64,000 bases of DNA from Kitasatospora aureofaciens. Lineage in GTDB: Bacteria > Actinomycetota > Actinomycetes > Streptomycetales > Streptomycetaceae. Positions 17,341 to 24,403 of this stretch are shown here, in pieces. The DNA lies in NCBI RefSeq assembly GCF_001188955.3, contig NZ_JPRF03000001.1:248001-312000 (forward strand), given 5' to 3'. Below the pieces are notes generated by a model that worked only from the letters and a program-made list of their open reading frames with translations, made no database searches and had not been told where the DNA came from. The position numbers and the translations under genes were made by a program. Every line of letters starts with the position of its first letter. Within the stretch, counting starts at the first letter, position 1.

Positions 17341-17385
17341 GTCGTGGGCCGGCCCGCCGCGAAGAACGGCGGGCCGGCCCACGAC
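17341..17385. terminator. Bidirectional terminator hairpin
   Basis: Perfect 19-bp stem (17341-17359 with 17367-17385) and a 7-base loop between convergent genes. Confidence 0.85.
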
Positions 17386-17396
17386 GATCTCCGGTG

Positions 17397-17948
17397 TCAC
17401 GAGGACTTGCCGCGCCCGGTGGCGAGGTCGCGGACGCGGTCGACCAGACCGGTGCCGGCCGCGAGCAGCTTGTTGTCGGGCGCGTTCGGGTGGGGACGGG
17501 TGGGTGCGAGCTTCTTCGCCCGCCGGACCCGCTCACCGAGTTCGTTCAGCTGCTCGGGCGAGCAGACCTCGGCCAGGGCGGGGAACAGGTTCTGCTCCTC
17601 GTCCCGGATGTGCGCCGAGACCTCGGAGATGATCCGGTCGACCAGGACGCCGAAGCGGGCGTCGCCGCAGTCCACGCCCTCGATCTCCTTGAGGAGCTTC
17701 TCGACGGTCGCGTGGTCGGCGATCTCCTTGTCCGCGAGATCCCCACCGCCGGGCACGTGCTCGCGCACCGCCGGGTACAGGTACTGCTCCTCGGCCACCG
17801 AGTGGCGCACCAGCTCGATGGTGAAGTCGTCCGCCACCTCGCGGCGCCGCTCGTCGCCCGCGGGCAGCGCCTGGATCCGGGCGAACATCTCCTCCACCTC
17901 CCGGTGGTCCGTCATCAGCTCGTGGATCACGTTGCCGCCGTGGCCCAT
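17397..17948 (-). CDS. Hemerythrin HHE-domain protein
   Basis: A 183-aa hemerythrin-like four-helix protein. Candidate di-iron ligands are His15, His49, Glu53, His79, His113 and Glu117, in the settings TDHREVEEMF, RHSVAEEQYLYP, DHATVEKLL and HIRDEEQNLFP, which fit the HHE cation-binding family. Members bind O2 or NO or repair iron-sulfur proteins; the role here is not fixed. The C-terminal 45 residues are basic and probably disordered. AAGGAG precedes the ATG. It lies beside a universal stress protein gene, as in actinobacterial hypoxia/stress islands. Confidence 0.9.
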   Translation of the reverse strand: MGHGGNVIHELMTDHREVEEMFARIQALPAGDERRREVADDFTIELVRHSVAEEQYLYPAVREHVPGGGDLADKEIADHATVEKLLKEIEGVDCGDARFGVLVDRIISEVSAHIRDEEQNLFPALAEVCSPEQLNELGERVRRAKKLAPTRPHPNAPDNKLLAAGTGLVDRVRDLATGRGKSS

Positions 17949-18128
17949 GTCTTCGCTCCTTCTCGTCGTGATGGCGTGATGGTGAGTGCAAGGCTCGGGG
18001 TCCGCCCGAGGACGGGCCGCCCTGGGCCTGTCGTATCCCCGGGATCCGGCGAGGCATGCGCGTCGTGCGGGGAGACCACCCGTGGAGGTCGTTGCCGAAC
18101 CCGATCCGCTGCCCGTCGGGCGCGCGGT

Positions 18129-19019
18129 TCAGCCGTAGGGGACGACGGCGACCGGGCAGTGGACGTGGTGGATCGCGGCGTGGGCGACCGGGCCGAGGTG
18201 GTGGTGCCGGAACGGCAGGTGGCGCAGGCGGCGGCCCAGGACCAGGAGCCGAGCCGAGGCCGCCGCGTCGACGAGTTCGACGGCGGGTTTGCCGCGGACC
18301 AGGTCGGCGGTCACCTCCACCTCCGGGTACCGGGCCCGCAGGGGTTCCAGGGCCTCGGCGAGGCCGCTCCACTCCACGGATGAGAGCTCGCCCTCCAGCC
18401 CGCCGATGGCGCCGTAGGACATGTACTCGCTGCCGGCCGGCGGGGACCAGACGTGGATGACCCGCAGCGGAGCGGAGCGGAGGGCGGCGGCCTGGAAGGC
18501 GAAGGCCAGCACGTGCCCGGCGGGGTGGACCAGGTCGATGCCGGCCGTCACGGAGCCGTCCGGCTCGTCCTCCCGGGCACGGACCAGCACCACCGGGCAG
18601 GCGGAGCGGCGCAGCACCTCCTGGCTGACCGAGCCGACCAGGAAGCCGCGCAGCGTGCCCAGCCCGCGGGAGCCGAGCACCAGCACGGCGGCGCGGTGCG
18701 AGGCTTCCTCCAGGGCCTCCACGGGGTCGGCGGACACGGGGGCGGTGGAGACCGGCACCCCGGGCACCAGGGCGGACAGTGCGGACTCGCGGTCTGCGAG
18801 GTGGGCGAGGGCGCGGTGGTACGTCTGGTCGCTGCCGACCACGTCCCGTTTCGGCCAGGGCCAGGCCTCCAGGACCTCGAGCGGGCGGTCGCGGCGCTCT
18901 GCCTCGCGGGCGGCCCACTCGGTGGCGGTGAGGCTCTCGGGCGAACCGTCGAAGCCGACGACGACGGGCCCGGTGGAGGTCCCGGGCACGGACGGTCCGG
19001 TCGGGGCGGGATCGGTCAC
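18129..19019 (-). CDS. Universal stress protein, two USP domains
   Basis: A 296-aa tandem USP. Domain 1 (residues about 17-150) keeps the nucleotide-binding pattern GSRGLGTLRGFLVGSVS. Domain 2 (about 160-296) is altered at the same place (GRRLRHLPFRHHHLG), so only the first half is expected to bind ATP. The start is the GTG at 19019 preceded by GAGGAG; 136 further open codons upstream are not coding. Such proteins accompany dormancy and oxygen-limitation responses in actinobacteria. Divergent from the AhpD-like gene at 19246. Confidence 0.9.
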   Translation of the reverse strand: MTDPAPTGPSVPGTSTGPVVVGFDGSPESLTATEWAAREAERRDRPLEVLEAWPWPKRDVVGSDQTYHRALAHLADRESALSALVPGVPVSTAPVSADPVEALEEASHRAAVLVLGSRGLGTLRGFLVGSVSQEVLRRSACPVVLVRAREDEPDGSVTAGIDLVHPAGHVLAFAFQAAALRSAPLRVIHVWSPPAGSEYMSYGAIGGLEGELSSVEWSGLAEALEPLRARYPEVEVTADLVRGKPAVELVDAAASARLLVLGRRLRHLPFRHHHLGPVAHAAIHHVHCPVAVVPYG

Positions 19020-19245
19020 GGCGCGCTCCTCAGGTTCCGCGGCGCGGCGAGGCCGTAGCCGGCCCGCCGGGGCCGCCTCGGGTTGCGACCCCAGTATCGG
19101 CGGTGGCCGCGTCCGCCACCTCTCGGGGCTCCGACGGCGGACGCGACGCAGGGGCCGAAAAAGATTTCGCGCCGGGCTGTCACACTCCCGCCCCGCGGTC
19201 CGTCGGGTCAGTGAAAGCACCGAACAGTCCGAGAGGAACACGACG

Positions 19246-19791
19246 TTGACCACCCAGCCGACCGCCCAGCCGATCAACCGCCCGATCACCACCCGCCCGA
19301 TCACCGCCGAGATCCCGCTGCGCCCCCGGATGGCCCAGGACCCGGCGCAGCTGATCCCCGAACTCGCCGAGGTCTCGGCCGCACTGTTCAAGGTCGTCGG
19401 CAACCGCTCGATTCCCCGGACCACCATCGGCCTGGTCCAGCTGCGGGCCGGACAGATCGTCGGCAGTACCTACCTGACCGTCCTGCACACCGCATTCCTG
19501 CGCAAGGCGGGGGAGTCCGAGGAGCGGATCACCTCGGTGGCCGGCTGGCAGGACTCTCCGTACCTGACCGCCCCCGAGCGCGCGGCCCTCGCCCTGGTCG
19601 AGGCCGTGCTCCAGCCCAACCCGCACGGTGAGCGCGTTTCGGACGAGCTGTACGCGCTGGCCGCCGAGCACTACGACGAGAAGGCGCTCGCCACCCTGAT
19701 GACGGCCATCGGCCAGGTCAACTTCTTCGTGGCGATCGCGCTGATCGCCAAGCCCGTCCCCGGCCGTTCCTTCAGCGAGCCCTGGGCCTGA
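19246..19791 (+). CDS. AhpD-like carboxymuconolactone decarboxylase-family protein lacking catalytic Cys
   Basis: A 181-aa protein with the AhpD/CMD fold. The family core LRAGQI..., HTAFLRKAGESEERI, AGWQDSPYLTAPERAALALVEAV is intact, but the redox motif usually written CxYCxxxH reads STYLTVLH: both cysteines are replaced while the His is kept. A peroxidase/thiol role is therefore unlikely. The best start is the TTG at 19246 with GAGAGG 9 bases upstream; the first ATG in frame is at 19330, already inside a plausible domain boundary. It ends in a strong bidirectional hairpin. Confidence 0.82.
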   Translation: MTTQPTAQPINRPITTRPITAEIPLRPRMAQDPAQLIPELAEVSAALFKVVGNRSIPRTTIGLVQLRAGQIVGSTYLTVLHTAFLRKAGESEERITSVAGWQDSPYLTAPERAALALVEAVLQPNPHGERVSDELYALAAEHYDEKALATLMTAIGQVNFFVAIALIAKPVPGRSFSEPWA

Positions 19792-19807
19792 CCAACCCGT
19801 GGTGTCG

Positions 19808-19847
19808 CCCTGGCCCGCCGAGCGGTGCCTCGCTCGGCGGGCCAGGG
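19808..19847. terminator. Bidirectional terminator hairpin
   Basis: Perfect 17-bp stem (19808-19824 with 19831-19847), loop GTGCCT, between the AhpD-like gene and the TetR remnant. Confidence 0.85.
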
Positions 19848-19850
19848 CCG

Positions 19851-20165
19851 TCAGGGGATCCGGGCCTCGATGTGGGCGAGTTGGGCGGCGAGGAGCTCCT
19901 CGAACGCGGCCCGCCGGTCCGCGCCGAGCGGGCGGACGTCGCGGGCGAAGCGGGCCAGGGCGGGGAAGCGTTCGGGGTCGGCGCCCAGCACGGCGACGCG
20001 GAACTGCTCCATCCCTTGTTCGTACTCCTCGGGGGTGACGGTGCTCATTCCGGCCTCCGAGGAGATCAGCGCGGCGAGCAGGACCACGATGCGGTGGTAG
20101 CGCGCCGGGACGTCCCGGTCGGGCAGTCCGGACGCGCGCATGGCCTGCAGCAGCTCCTCCATGAC
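19851..20165 (-). pseudogene. TetR regulator remnant (C-terminal half only)
   Basis: About 104 codons read as the C-terminal ligand-binding part of a TetR/AcrR regulator (MEELLQAMRASG, ARYHRIVVLLAALISSEAG, then a helical end with ERFPALARFA). No helix-turn-helix is present: upstream of about 20165 the frame loses all TetR character and overlaps a hydrolase fragment on the other strand. Both halves look like the surviving 3-prime ends of a divergent pair joined by a deletion. Confidence 0.6.
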
Positions 20166-20703
20166 CAACCGGGATCCGGTGCCCCCGGACCCGTACCGCC
20201 CCCAGATCCCGGCGCGCGTGGCCGTCTTCGGCGAGAGCTGCGGCGCGCTGATCAGCGCCCTGACGGCGATCCGGGCCCGAGGGGCGGGCCCGGAACTCAA
20301 GGCGCAGGTGCTGGTCAACCCGCTGGCCGACGTGACCGCCACGATGGACGACCACCCCTCGATCGCCGAGTACGCGTACCACCCGACCCGGGCCCTGCCG
20401 CAACTGCGGCTCCTGCGGCGCCTCGCCGTTCCGCAGGGAGGCGACGCCCGTGCGCTCTCGCCGCTGTACGCGGACGACCTGAGCGGGCTGGCCCCGGCGC
20501 TCGTGGTGGTGCCCACCCAGGACGCGCTCGCCGATCACGGTCGCCGTTACGCCGAGCGGCTGCGTGCGGCCGGGACGCCCGTGACGCTCTCCGAGTACCG
20601 GGGGGCGAGGCACGCGTTCCTCAGCCTCCCGGGGGTGGAACCCCAGGCCCACGCCGCCCGGGCCGAGATCCTCCGGTTCCTCCGTACGGCCCTGGCGGAG
20701 TGA
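20164..20703 (+). pseudogene. Alpha/beta hydrolase remnant lacking N-terminus
   Basis: About 175 codons matching the C-terminal two thirds of a hormone-sensitive-lipase-type hydrolase. The nucleophile elbow is GESCGA (family GDSAGG), the acid lies in TQDALADHG and the His in GARHAFLS. The oxyanion HGGG segment and the first strands are missing. In-frame ATGs at 20140 and 20161 lie inside the antisense TetR remnant and have no ribosome site, so I regard it as a fragment rather than a short gene. Confidence 0.6.
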
Positions 20704-20769
20704 CGGGGGAGCGGTGCACCCCGCCAGGGGATCCGGCGGCTCGGTGCCGACGGGGGCTGCGGTGACGGC

Positions 20770-21171
20770 TCAGGCCGGCACCGGGGTCAGGTCGGCGCGG
20801 CCGAAGAGCAGGGCCCAGCCGTGGGGGAGCTGGGCGAGGACGCGGTCGGTGAGACGGTCGCCGGCCAGGTCGGAGAGGGCAGCGAGGACGGAGGAGGCGT
20901 CCCACCGGGCCGCGGTGAGGCTGGTGCCCAGGACGTCGGCGAGGGCTTCGACGAACGCGGGCGCGCCGACCGGCGCCGGGAGGGGGATCTGGGAGGAGAA
21001 GACGGCGCGGGCCCGCTCGGGGAGCACGGAGGCGAGTTCACAGCGTTCGTCGCCGGTGAGCTGTGAGCCGAGCAGGGCCAGGACCGCGTCGAGGACGCGC
21101 TCGGCCTCCTCTTCACCGGGGTAGCGGCCGAGGGTGCGGACCTGCTGGATCAGGCGGCGGTGCCGGGTCAT
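20770..21171 (-). CDS. DUF2267 domain protein
   Basis: A 133-aa helical protein of the DUF2267 family: an N-terminal helix with IQQVRTLGRYPGEEEAERVLDAVLALLG, then ELASVLPERARAVF and a C-terminal LTDRVLAQLPHGWALLFGRAD segment. ATG start at 21171. It is a paralogue of the next gene (21268-21672), sharing the same layout and the ending LPxGxxxLFGRxD. Function unknown; DUF2267 genes occur in stress islands with Hsp20 and USP genes. Confidence 0.82.
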   Translation of the reverse strand: MTRHRRLIQQVRTLGRYPGEEEAERVLDAVLALLGSQLTGDERCELASVLPERARAVFSSQIPLPAPVGAPAFVEALADVLGTSLTAARWDASSVLAALSDLAGDRLTDRVLAQLPHGWALLFGRADLTPVPA

Positions 21172-21191
21172 GGCGATGGCCTTCCGGGGCG

Positions 21192-21217
21192 CGGGCCGCC
21201 GCGAGCGCGGCGGCCCG
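21192..21217. terminator. Hairpin between DUF2267 genes
   Basis: 11-bp stem (21192-21202 with 21207-21217), 4-base loop, 50 bases after the STAS-DUF2267 pair. Confidence 0.5.
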
Positions 21218-21267
21218 TAACGGCGGTCAGGGGACGGCGGTCGAAGGGCGGGCGGAAGGGGGGCGGT

Positions 21268-21672
21268 TCAGGAGCGTCGGACGGCGTCGGGCCGGCCGAA
21301 CAGGACGTCGTAGCCGGGCGGCAGCTGGAGCAGGACCTGCTCCATGAGCTGGTCGTCGGCCGCGTCGGCGACCGTGGACAGGACGGCGCCGATGTCCCAC
21401 AGGGCGGTGGCCTCGGTGGCGCCTTCTATCCAGGCGGCGGTGGCGCGCACGAACCGTTCGGGACTGAGCGGTTCGGCGGCCTGGAGGGGGTTGAGCAGGA
21501 CCAGGGCGAGGGTTTCGGGCAACCGGGCGGCGAGGCGGGTGCGCACGTCGCCGACCAGGTGAGCGCCGAGCAGGGCCAGGACCACGCGGGCGCAGCGCTC
21601 GGCCTCCTCGGGTGTGCTGTACTCGCCGCGTTCCCGGACCTGGTCGAGGAACGCTTCCCAACGGATCGTCAC
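21268..21672 (-). CDS. DUF2267 domain protein
   Basis: A 134-aa DUF2267 protein (FLDQVRERGEYSTPEEAERCARVVLALLG near the start, LMEQVLLQLPPGYDVLFGRPDAV at the end). GTG start at 21672 with AAGGAGGG upstream; it overlaps the STAS gene by 4 bases (GTGA) and is coupled to it. Paralogue of the gene at 20770. The pairing with an anti-sigma antagonist suggests a link to stress sigma-factor control (inference). Confidence 0.82.
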   Translation of the reverse strand: MTIRWEAFLDQVRERGEYSTPEEAERCARVVLALLGAHLVGDVRTRLAARLPETLALVLLNPLQAAEPLSPERFVRATAAWIEGATEATALWDIGAVLSTVADAADDQLMEQVLLQLPPGYDVLFGRPDAVRRS

Positions 21673-22016
21673 CGTGCTCTCCCTCCTTCGGGATCGGGGA
21701 CGAACGGGTTCCGGTTCGTCGTCGGCCGGGTCGCGGGGGCCAGCCGGCGGCCGAGGCCGGTGAGCTTGAGGATTCGGTCCACGGGGCGGCCGATGCCACG
21801 CAGGACGAGGCGCCGGCCGCTGCGGTCGGCCTGGTTCCGGGCTCTGACCAGGACACCCAGGCCCGAGCAGTCCATGAACGTCACCTCCGAGAGGTCGAGC
21901 ACCACCTCCTGGTGCTCCACCAGCGCGCGGGACAGCTCTCGCTGCAGGTGTGGGGCGGTGTCGAAGTCGATCTCGCCGCACGCCGTCACCACGAACGGGG
22001 TCACCTGGGTGGTCAT
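21669..22016 (-). CDS. STAS-domain anti-sigma factor antagonist
   Basis: A 115-aa STAS protein: VVTACGEIDFDTAPHLQREL, VVLDLSEVTFMDCSGLGVLVRA, with the phosphorylatable Ser in DCSGLG. Proteins of the SpoIIAA/RsbV type bind an anti-sigma kinase and release a stress sigma factor when unphosphorylated. No partner kinase (RsbW-like) is in the window. ATG at 22016; the frame extends 33 codons upstream without support. The C-terminal 25 residues are Pro/Arg-rich and lie outside the domain. Confidence 0.88.
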   Translation of the reverse strand: MTTQVTPFVVTACGEIDFDTAPHLQRELSRALVEHQEVVLDLSEVTFMDCSGLGVLVRARNQADRSGRRLVLRGIGRPVDRILKLTGLGRRLAPATRPTTNRNPFVPDPEGGRAR

Positions 22017-22078
22017 GGGACTGCTCGCTGTCCGTCCGGCCCGCCGTCGCGGGCAGGGGGTGGTGCCGGGGGCCGGGG

Positions 22079-22120
22079 GTCCCGTGCCGCTCCGCCGGGG
22101 GGATCCGGGCGGCACGGGAC
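22079..22120. terminator. Terminator hairpin after hsp20
   Basis: 12-bp stem (22079-22090 with 22109-22120) and an 18-base loop, 16 bases beyond the Hsp20 stop. Confidence 0.55.
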
Positions 22121-22135
22121 GGCCTCGGGAAGGGG

Positions 22136-22570
22136 TCAGGCCTGGATCTGCTTACGGCTGTCGCTGTGGCCGATGGCGATCTTGCGGGGCTTGGCCTTCT
22201 CGGCCACCGGGATCCTCAGGGTCAGCACGCCGGAGTCGTAGTCGGCGGTGATCCCCTCCGGGTCGAGGGTGTCGGAGAGCATGACCTGGCGGGAGAAGAC
22301 CCCGAGCGGGCGCTCGGACAGCTCCCACTTCACGCCCTCGCCCTCCTGGCGCGGACGGCGCTCGGCCTTGACGGTCAGCATGTTCCGTTCGACGTCGATG
22401 TCGATCGCCTGCGGGTCCACCCCGGGCAGGTCGAAGCAGATCACGTACTCGTCGCCGGTGCGGTACGCGTCCAGCGGCATCGGGGTCGGCCGCGACCAGG
22501 TGCCGGTCGTGTTGAGGAACTGCTGGGTCAGCCGGTCCAGCTCGCGGAACGGGTCAGTGCGCATCAGCAT
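22136..22570 (-). CDS. Hsp20/alpha-crystallin small heat-shock protein
   Basis: A 144-aa small heat-shock chaperone. After a short N-terminal arm ([13 protein letters not shown]) the alpha-crystallin domain runs from about residue 34 to 130 with [26 protein letters not shown] and the family signature GVLTLRIPV near 115-123. The ATG at 22570 has GGAGGTG 8 bases upstream. Probable promoter on this strand: TTGTCA (22650-22645) and TACAAC 17 bases further on. The -35 region overlaps that of the divergent regulator, so both genes are probably controlled at one site. Confidence 0.93.
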   Translation of the reverse strand: MLMRTDPFRELDRLTQQFLNTTGTWSRPTPMPLDAYRTGDEYVICFDLPGVDPQAIDIDVERNMLTVKAERRPRQEGEGVKWELSERPLGVFSRQVMLSDTLDPEGITADYDSGVLTLRIPVAEKAKPRKIAIGHSDSRKQIQA

Positions 22571-22640
22571 CGCGAAACACCTCCACTGATCGATGGGTGC
22601 CAGTGCGCTTCACCTGACACCGTTGTAGCACGTCGTCCTT

Positions 22641-22680
22641 TCGATGACAAACGCTGGATGTCGTCGATAGAATGACGTCA
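22641..22680. promoter_or_regulatory. Shared divergent promoter/operator of hsp20 and regulator
   Basis: Imperfect inverted repeat TCGATGAC (22641-22648) and GTCGTCGA (22660-22667), 7 of 8 pairs. The plus-strand -35 ATGACA (22644-22649) with -10 TAGAAT (22668-22673, 18-base gap) and the minus-strand -35 TTGTCA occupy the same bases. The -10 ends 6 bases before the ATG at 22680, so the regulator is probably leaderless. TGACGTCA (22673-22680) is an exact palindrome touching the start codon. Confidence 0.5.
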
Positions 22681-23177
22681 TGAGTACGAAGCCGTCGAAG
22701 CCCGCGCCCGGCTCCGAGCCGGTCTCCTTCCTCGCCGCCGCGTCGGCGCTCGCCGCCATCGACGACGCGGTCCGCACAGCCCGTGCGGCCTCTCCCGTAC
22801 CCGAGGACACCCAGGAGGACGGCGCCGGGCAGGCGCTGGCCGCCCTGGTGCTGCTGCGCGAGTTGCGCGCCCGGCTCGCGGACTGGGAGGCCCCGCTGGT
22901 CGAGGCGGCCCGGGCCGGCGGCGCGACCTGGGCCGACCTCGCCCGCCCGATGGGCGTCGCGAGCCGCCAGGCCGCCGAGAACCGTTACCTGCGCCTGCGC
23001 CCTACCGGCGCGCCCGCCGCCGGGGAGACCGGAGCGGAGCGGCTCAAGGCCGTGCGCGACCGCCGGGCCGCCGACCGCGCCGTGAGCGCCTGGGCCCGCG
23101 ACCACGCCGCGGGCCTGCGCGTGCTGGCCGCCCAGATCACCGCCCGGGCCACGCCCGGCCGCGGGGCCCGCGGCTGA
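22680..23177 (+). CDS. HTH regulator-like protein beside hsp20, frame-shifted near its end
   Basis: A 165-codon frame encoding a helical protein often annotated type III effector protein in streptomycetes, a misleading name. The centre holds an HTH-like stretch, GATWADLARPMGVASRQAAENRYLRLRP (given here in outline at residues about 80-107), and then DRRAADRAVSAWARDHAAGLRVLAAQI. The normal C-terminal half continues in another frame (23173-23346), so a single-base shift around 23150-23175 truncates it. Divergent from hsp20 with overlapping promoters; likely an hsp20 regulator (inference). Confidence 0.75.
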   Translation: MSTKPSKPAPGSEPVSFLAAASALAAIDDAVRTARAASPVPEDTQEDGAGQALAALVLLRELRARLADWEAPLVEAARAGGATWADLARPMGVASRQAAENRYLRLRPTGAPAAGETGAERLKAVRDRRAADRAVSAWARDHAAGLRVLAAQITARATPGRGARG

Positions 23178-23346
23178 GGCGCTCACCACCGCGCTCGGCG
23201 CCGCCGACCCGGCCGACCTGATAGCGCCCCTGGCCGACATGCGGCCGCACCTCGCCGCCGCCCACCCCGACCTCGCCACCCGCCTGGACGACCTGACCCG
23301 CGAGACCGACCGCCTCCGCCATGACAGCGATCAACGACGCGCCTGA
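23173..23346 (+). pseudogene. Out-of-frame C-terminus of the hsp20-linked regulator
   Basis: Read in the +1 frame, these 57 codons give a natural continuation of the preceding protein (LIAPLADMRPHLAAAHPD, then LDDLTRETDRLRHDSDQ and a stop). I recall intact relatives ending with the same LDDxTRxTDRLRxDSD pattern. The zone 23150-23175 is very G/C-rich, so either a real mutation or a sequencing slip is possible. Confidence 0.55.
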
Positions 23347-23581
23347 GATCCGCCGGACGGGTCCTGAGCCCCCGGCCGCGGGCCAGGACCGCTGGCAGCA
23401 CATCGAAGAACGGCTCTCCGCCCTGGAACGCCGGATCCGGGAGCACGGCGGCGCGGCCCTGACCGCGATCGACGCCTGTCTGGCCCGGATCGACGCCCTC
23501 CGCCACGATCTCGCCACTCAGCCCTGGCCCCCGACGAGCCCCGAACCCCCGGGCGGACCCGCCCGCAACAGGCCCGACTAG
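23321..23581 (+). CDS. Possible small helical protein
   Basis: An 86-codon frame starting 26 bases before the end of the shifted regulator frame. It has a plausible coiled-coil (WQHIEERLSALERRIREHGG, residues about 25-44) and a Pro-rich tail. No ribosome site is visible, so it could be read only by coupling. Uncertain gene; it ends at the shared terminator. Confidence 0.35.
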   Translation: MTAINDAPEIRRTGPEPPAAGQDRWQHIEERLSALERRIREHGGAALTAIDACLARIDALRHDLATQPWPPTSPEPPGGPARNRPD

Positions 23582-23594
23582 GGTGTCAACCCCC

Positions 23595-23627
23595 CCGGCC
23601 CGCCGAGCCCTTCGCTCGGCGGGCCGG
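23595..23627. terminator. Bidirectional terminator hairpin
   Basis: 14-bp perfect stem (23595-23608 with 23614-23627), 5-base loop, between convergent genes. Confidence 0.8.
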
Positions 23628-23633
23628 TTCCGT

Positions 23634-24305
23634 TCAGTGCGCGGCGAGCAGGCCCGCCACCAGGGCGCGGAGCCCGTCCCGGTAGGTGTCCTGGGCGGTC
23701 AACGGCTCCCAGCGGTCCGCGACCTGCGCCAGGCGCGGGTACTCGTCGGCGTCGAGGCCGGCGAAGACCTGCTCGCGGTACGTCGGCCGGTCGTTCCCGG
23801 CGCGGCGGCGGGCCGCCGTGGTGCGGACCACGATCTCCCCGGCGGTGTAGTACCAGATCGCGCGGTAGCCCTGCACGGCGCGCTCCAACGACAGGCCGCA
23901 GTCGACCAGTCCGTCGACGAGCTGCTCGACGAACCACAGGGCGTGGGTGGACATCAGGTCGTCGGCGGTCAGCACCTCGACGATCCATGGGCAGGCGCAG
24001 AGCGCCTCGTGGATCGCCGCGGCCGCGGCGACGACCCGTTCGCGCGGCTCGGACGGCAGCTCGGTCGGGCGCAGCGTCCGGGCGGCGTGGTCGTCCAGCA
24101 GCAGGACGAGCAACTCCTCCTTGTTGCGGACGTGGTGGTAGAGCGCCATCGGCGTGCTGCCGACCTCGGAGGCCAGGCGGCGCATGGTGAGCCGCTCGAC
24201 GCCCTCCTCGGTCACGATCCGGCGGGCCGTGTCGACGACCTCCTCCCGGGAGATGCGGGGAGGTCGGCCGGTGGCCTTGCGCGGGGCGGGGGAGGGCTGC
24301 TGCAT
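23634..24305 (-). CDS. TetR-family transcriptional regulator
   Basis: A 223-aa repressor. The N-terminal HTH is typical (REEVVDTARRIVTEEGVERLTMRRLASEVG, then TPMALYHHVRNKEELL, residues about 20-67); the remainder is a TetR_C ligand-binding domain. ATG at 24305. It is divergent from a DHA2 drug exporter with 98 bases between them. An 11-bp direct repeat TTCCGGGCCTC (24329-24339 and 24359-24369) in that gap is a candidate binding site. Probably represses the exporter until a drug or metabolite binds. Confidence 0.9.
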   Translation of the reverse strand: MQQPSPAPRKATGRPPRISREEVVDTARRIVTEEGVERLTMRRLASEVGSTPMALYHHVRNKEELLVLLLDDHAARTLRPTELPSEPRERVVAAAAAIHEALCACPWIVEVLTADDLMSTHALWFVEQLVDGLVDCGLSLERAVQGYRAIWYYTAGEIVVRTTAARRRAGNDRPTYREQVFAGLDADEYPRLAQVADRWEPLTAQDTYRDGLRALVAGLLAAH

Positions 24306-24391
24306 GAGCCCATCATCTCCCGTGCCCTTTCCGGGCCTCTCCCGCGTGTCTCCGTCTCTTCCGGGCCTCGACAGGGCAGGGACTCCCGGGC

Positions 24392-24397
24392 TACTTT
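24392..24397 (+). promoter_or_regulatory. -10 box of leaderless MFS gene
   Basis: TACTTT ends 6 bases before the ATG at 24404, and there is no Shine-Dalgarno site, so the exporter mRNA is probably leaderless. Confidence 0.45.
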
Positions 24398-24403
24398 CCT
24401 TAC

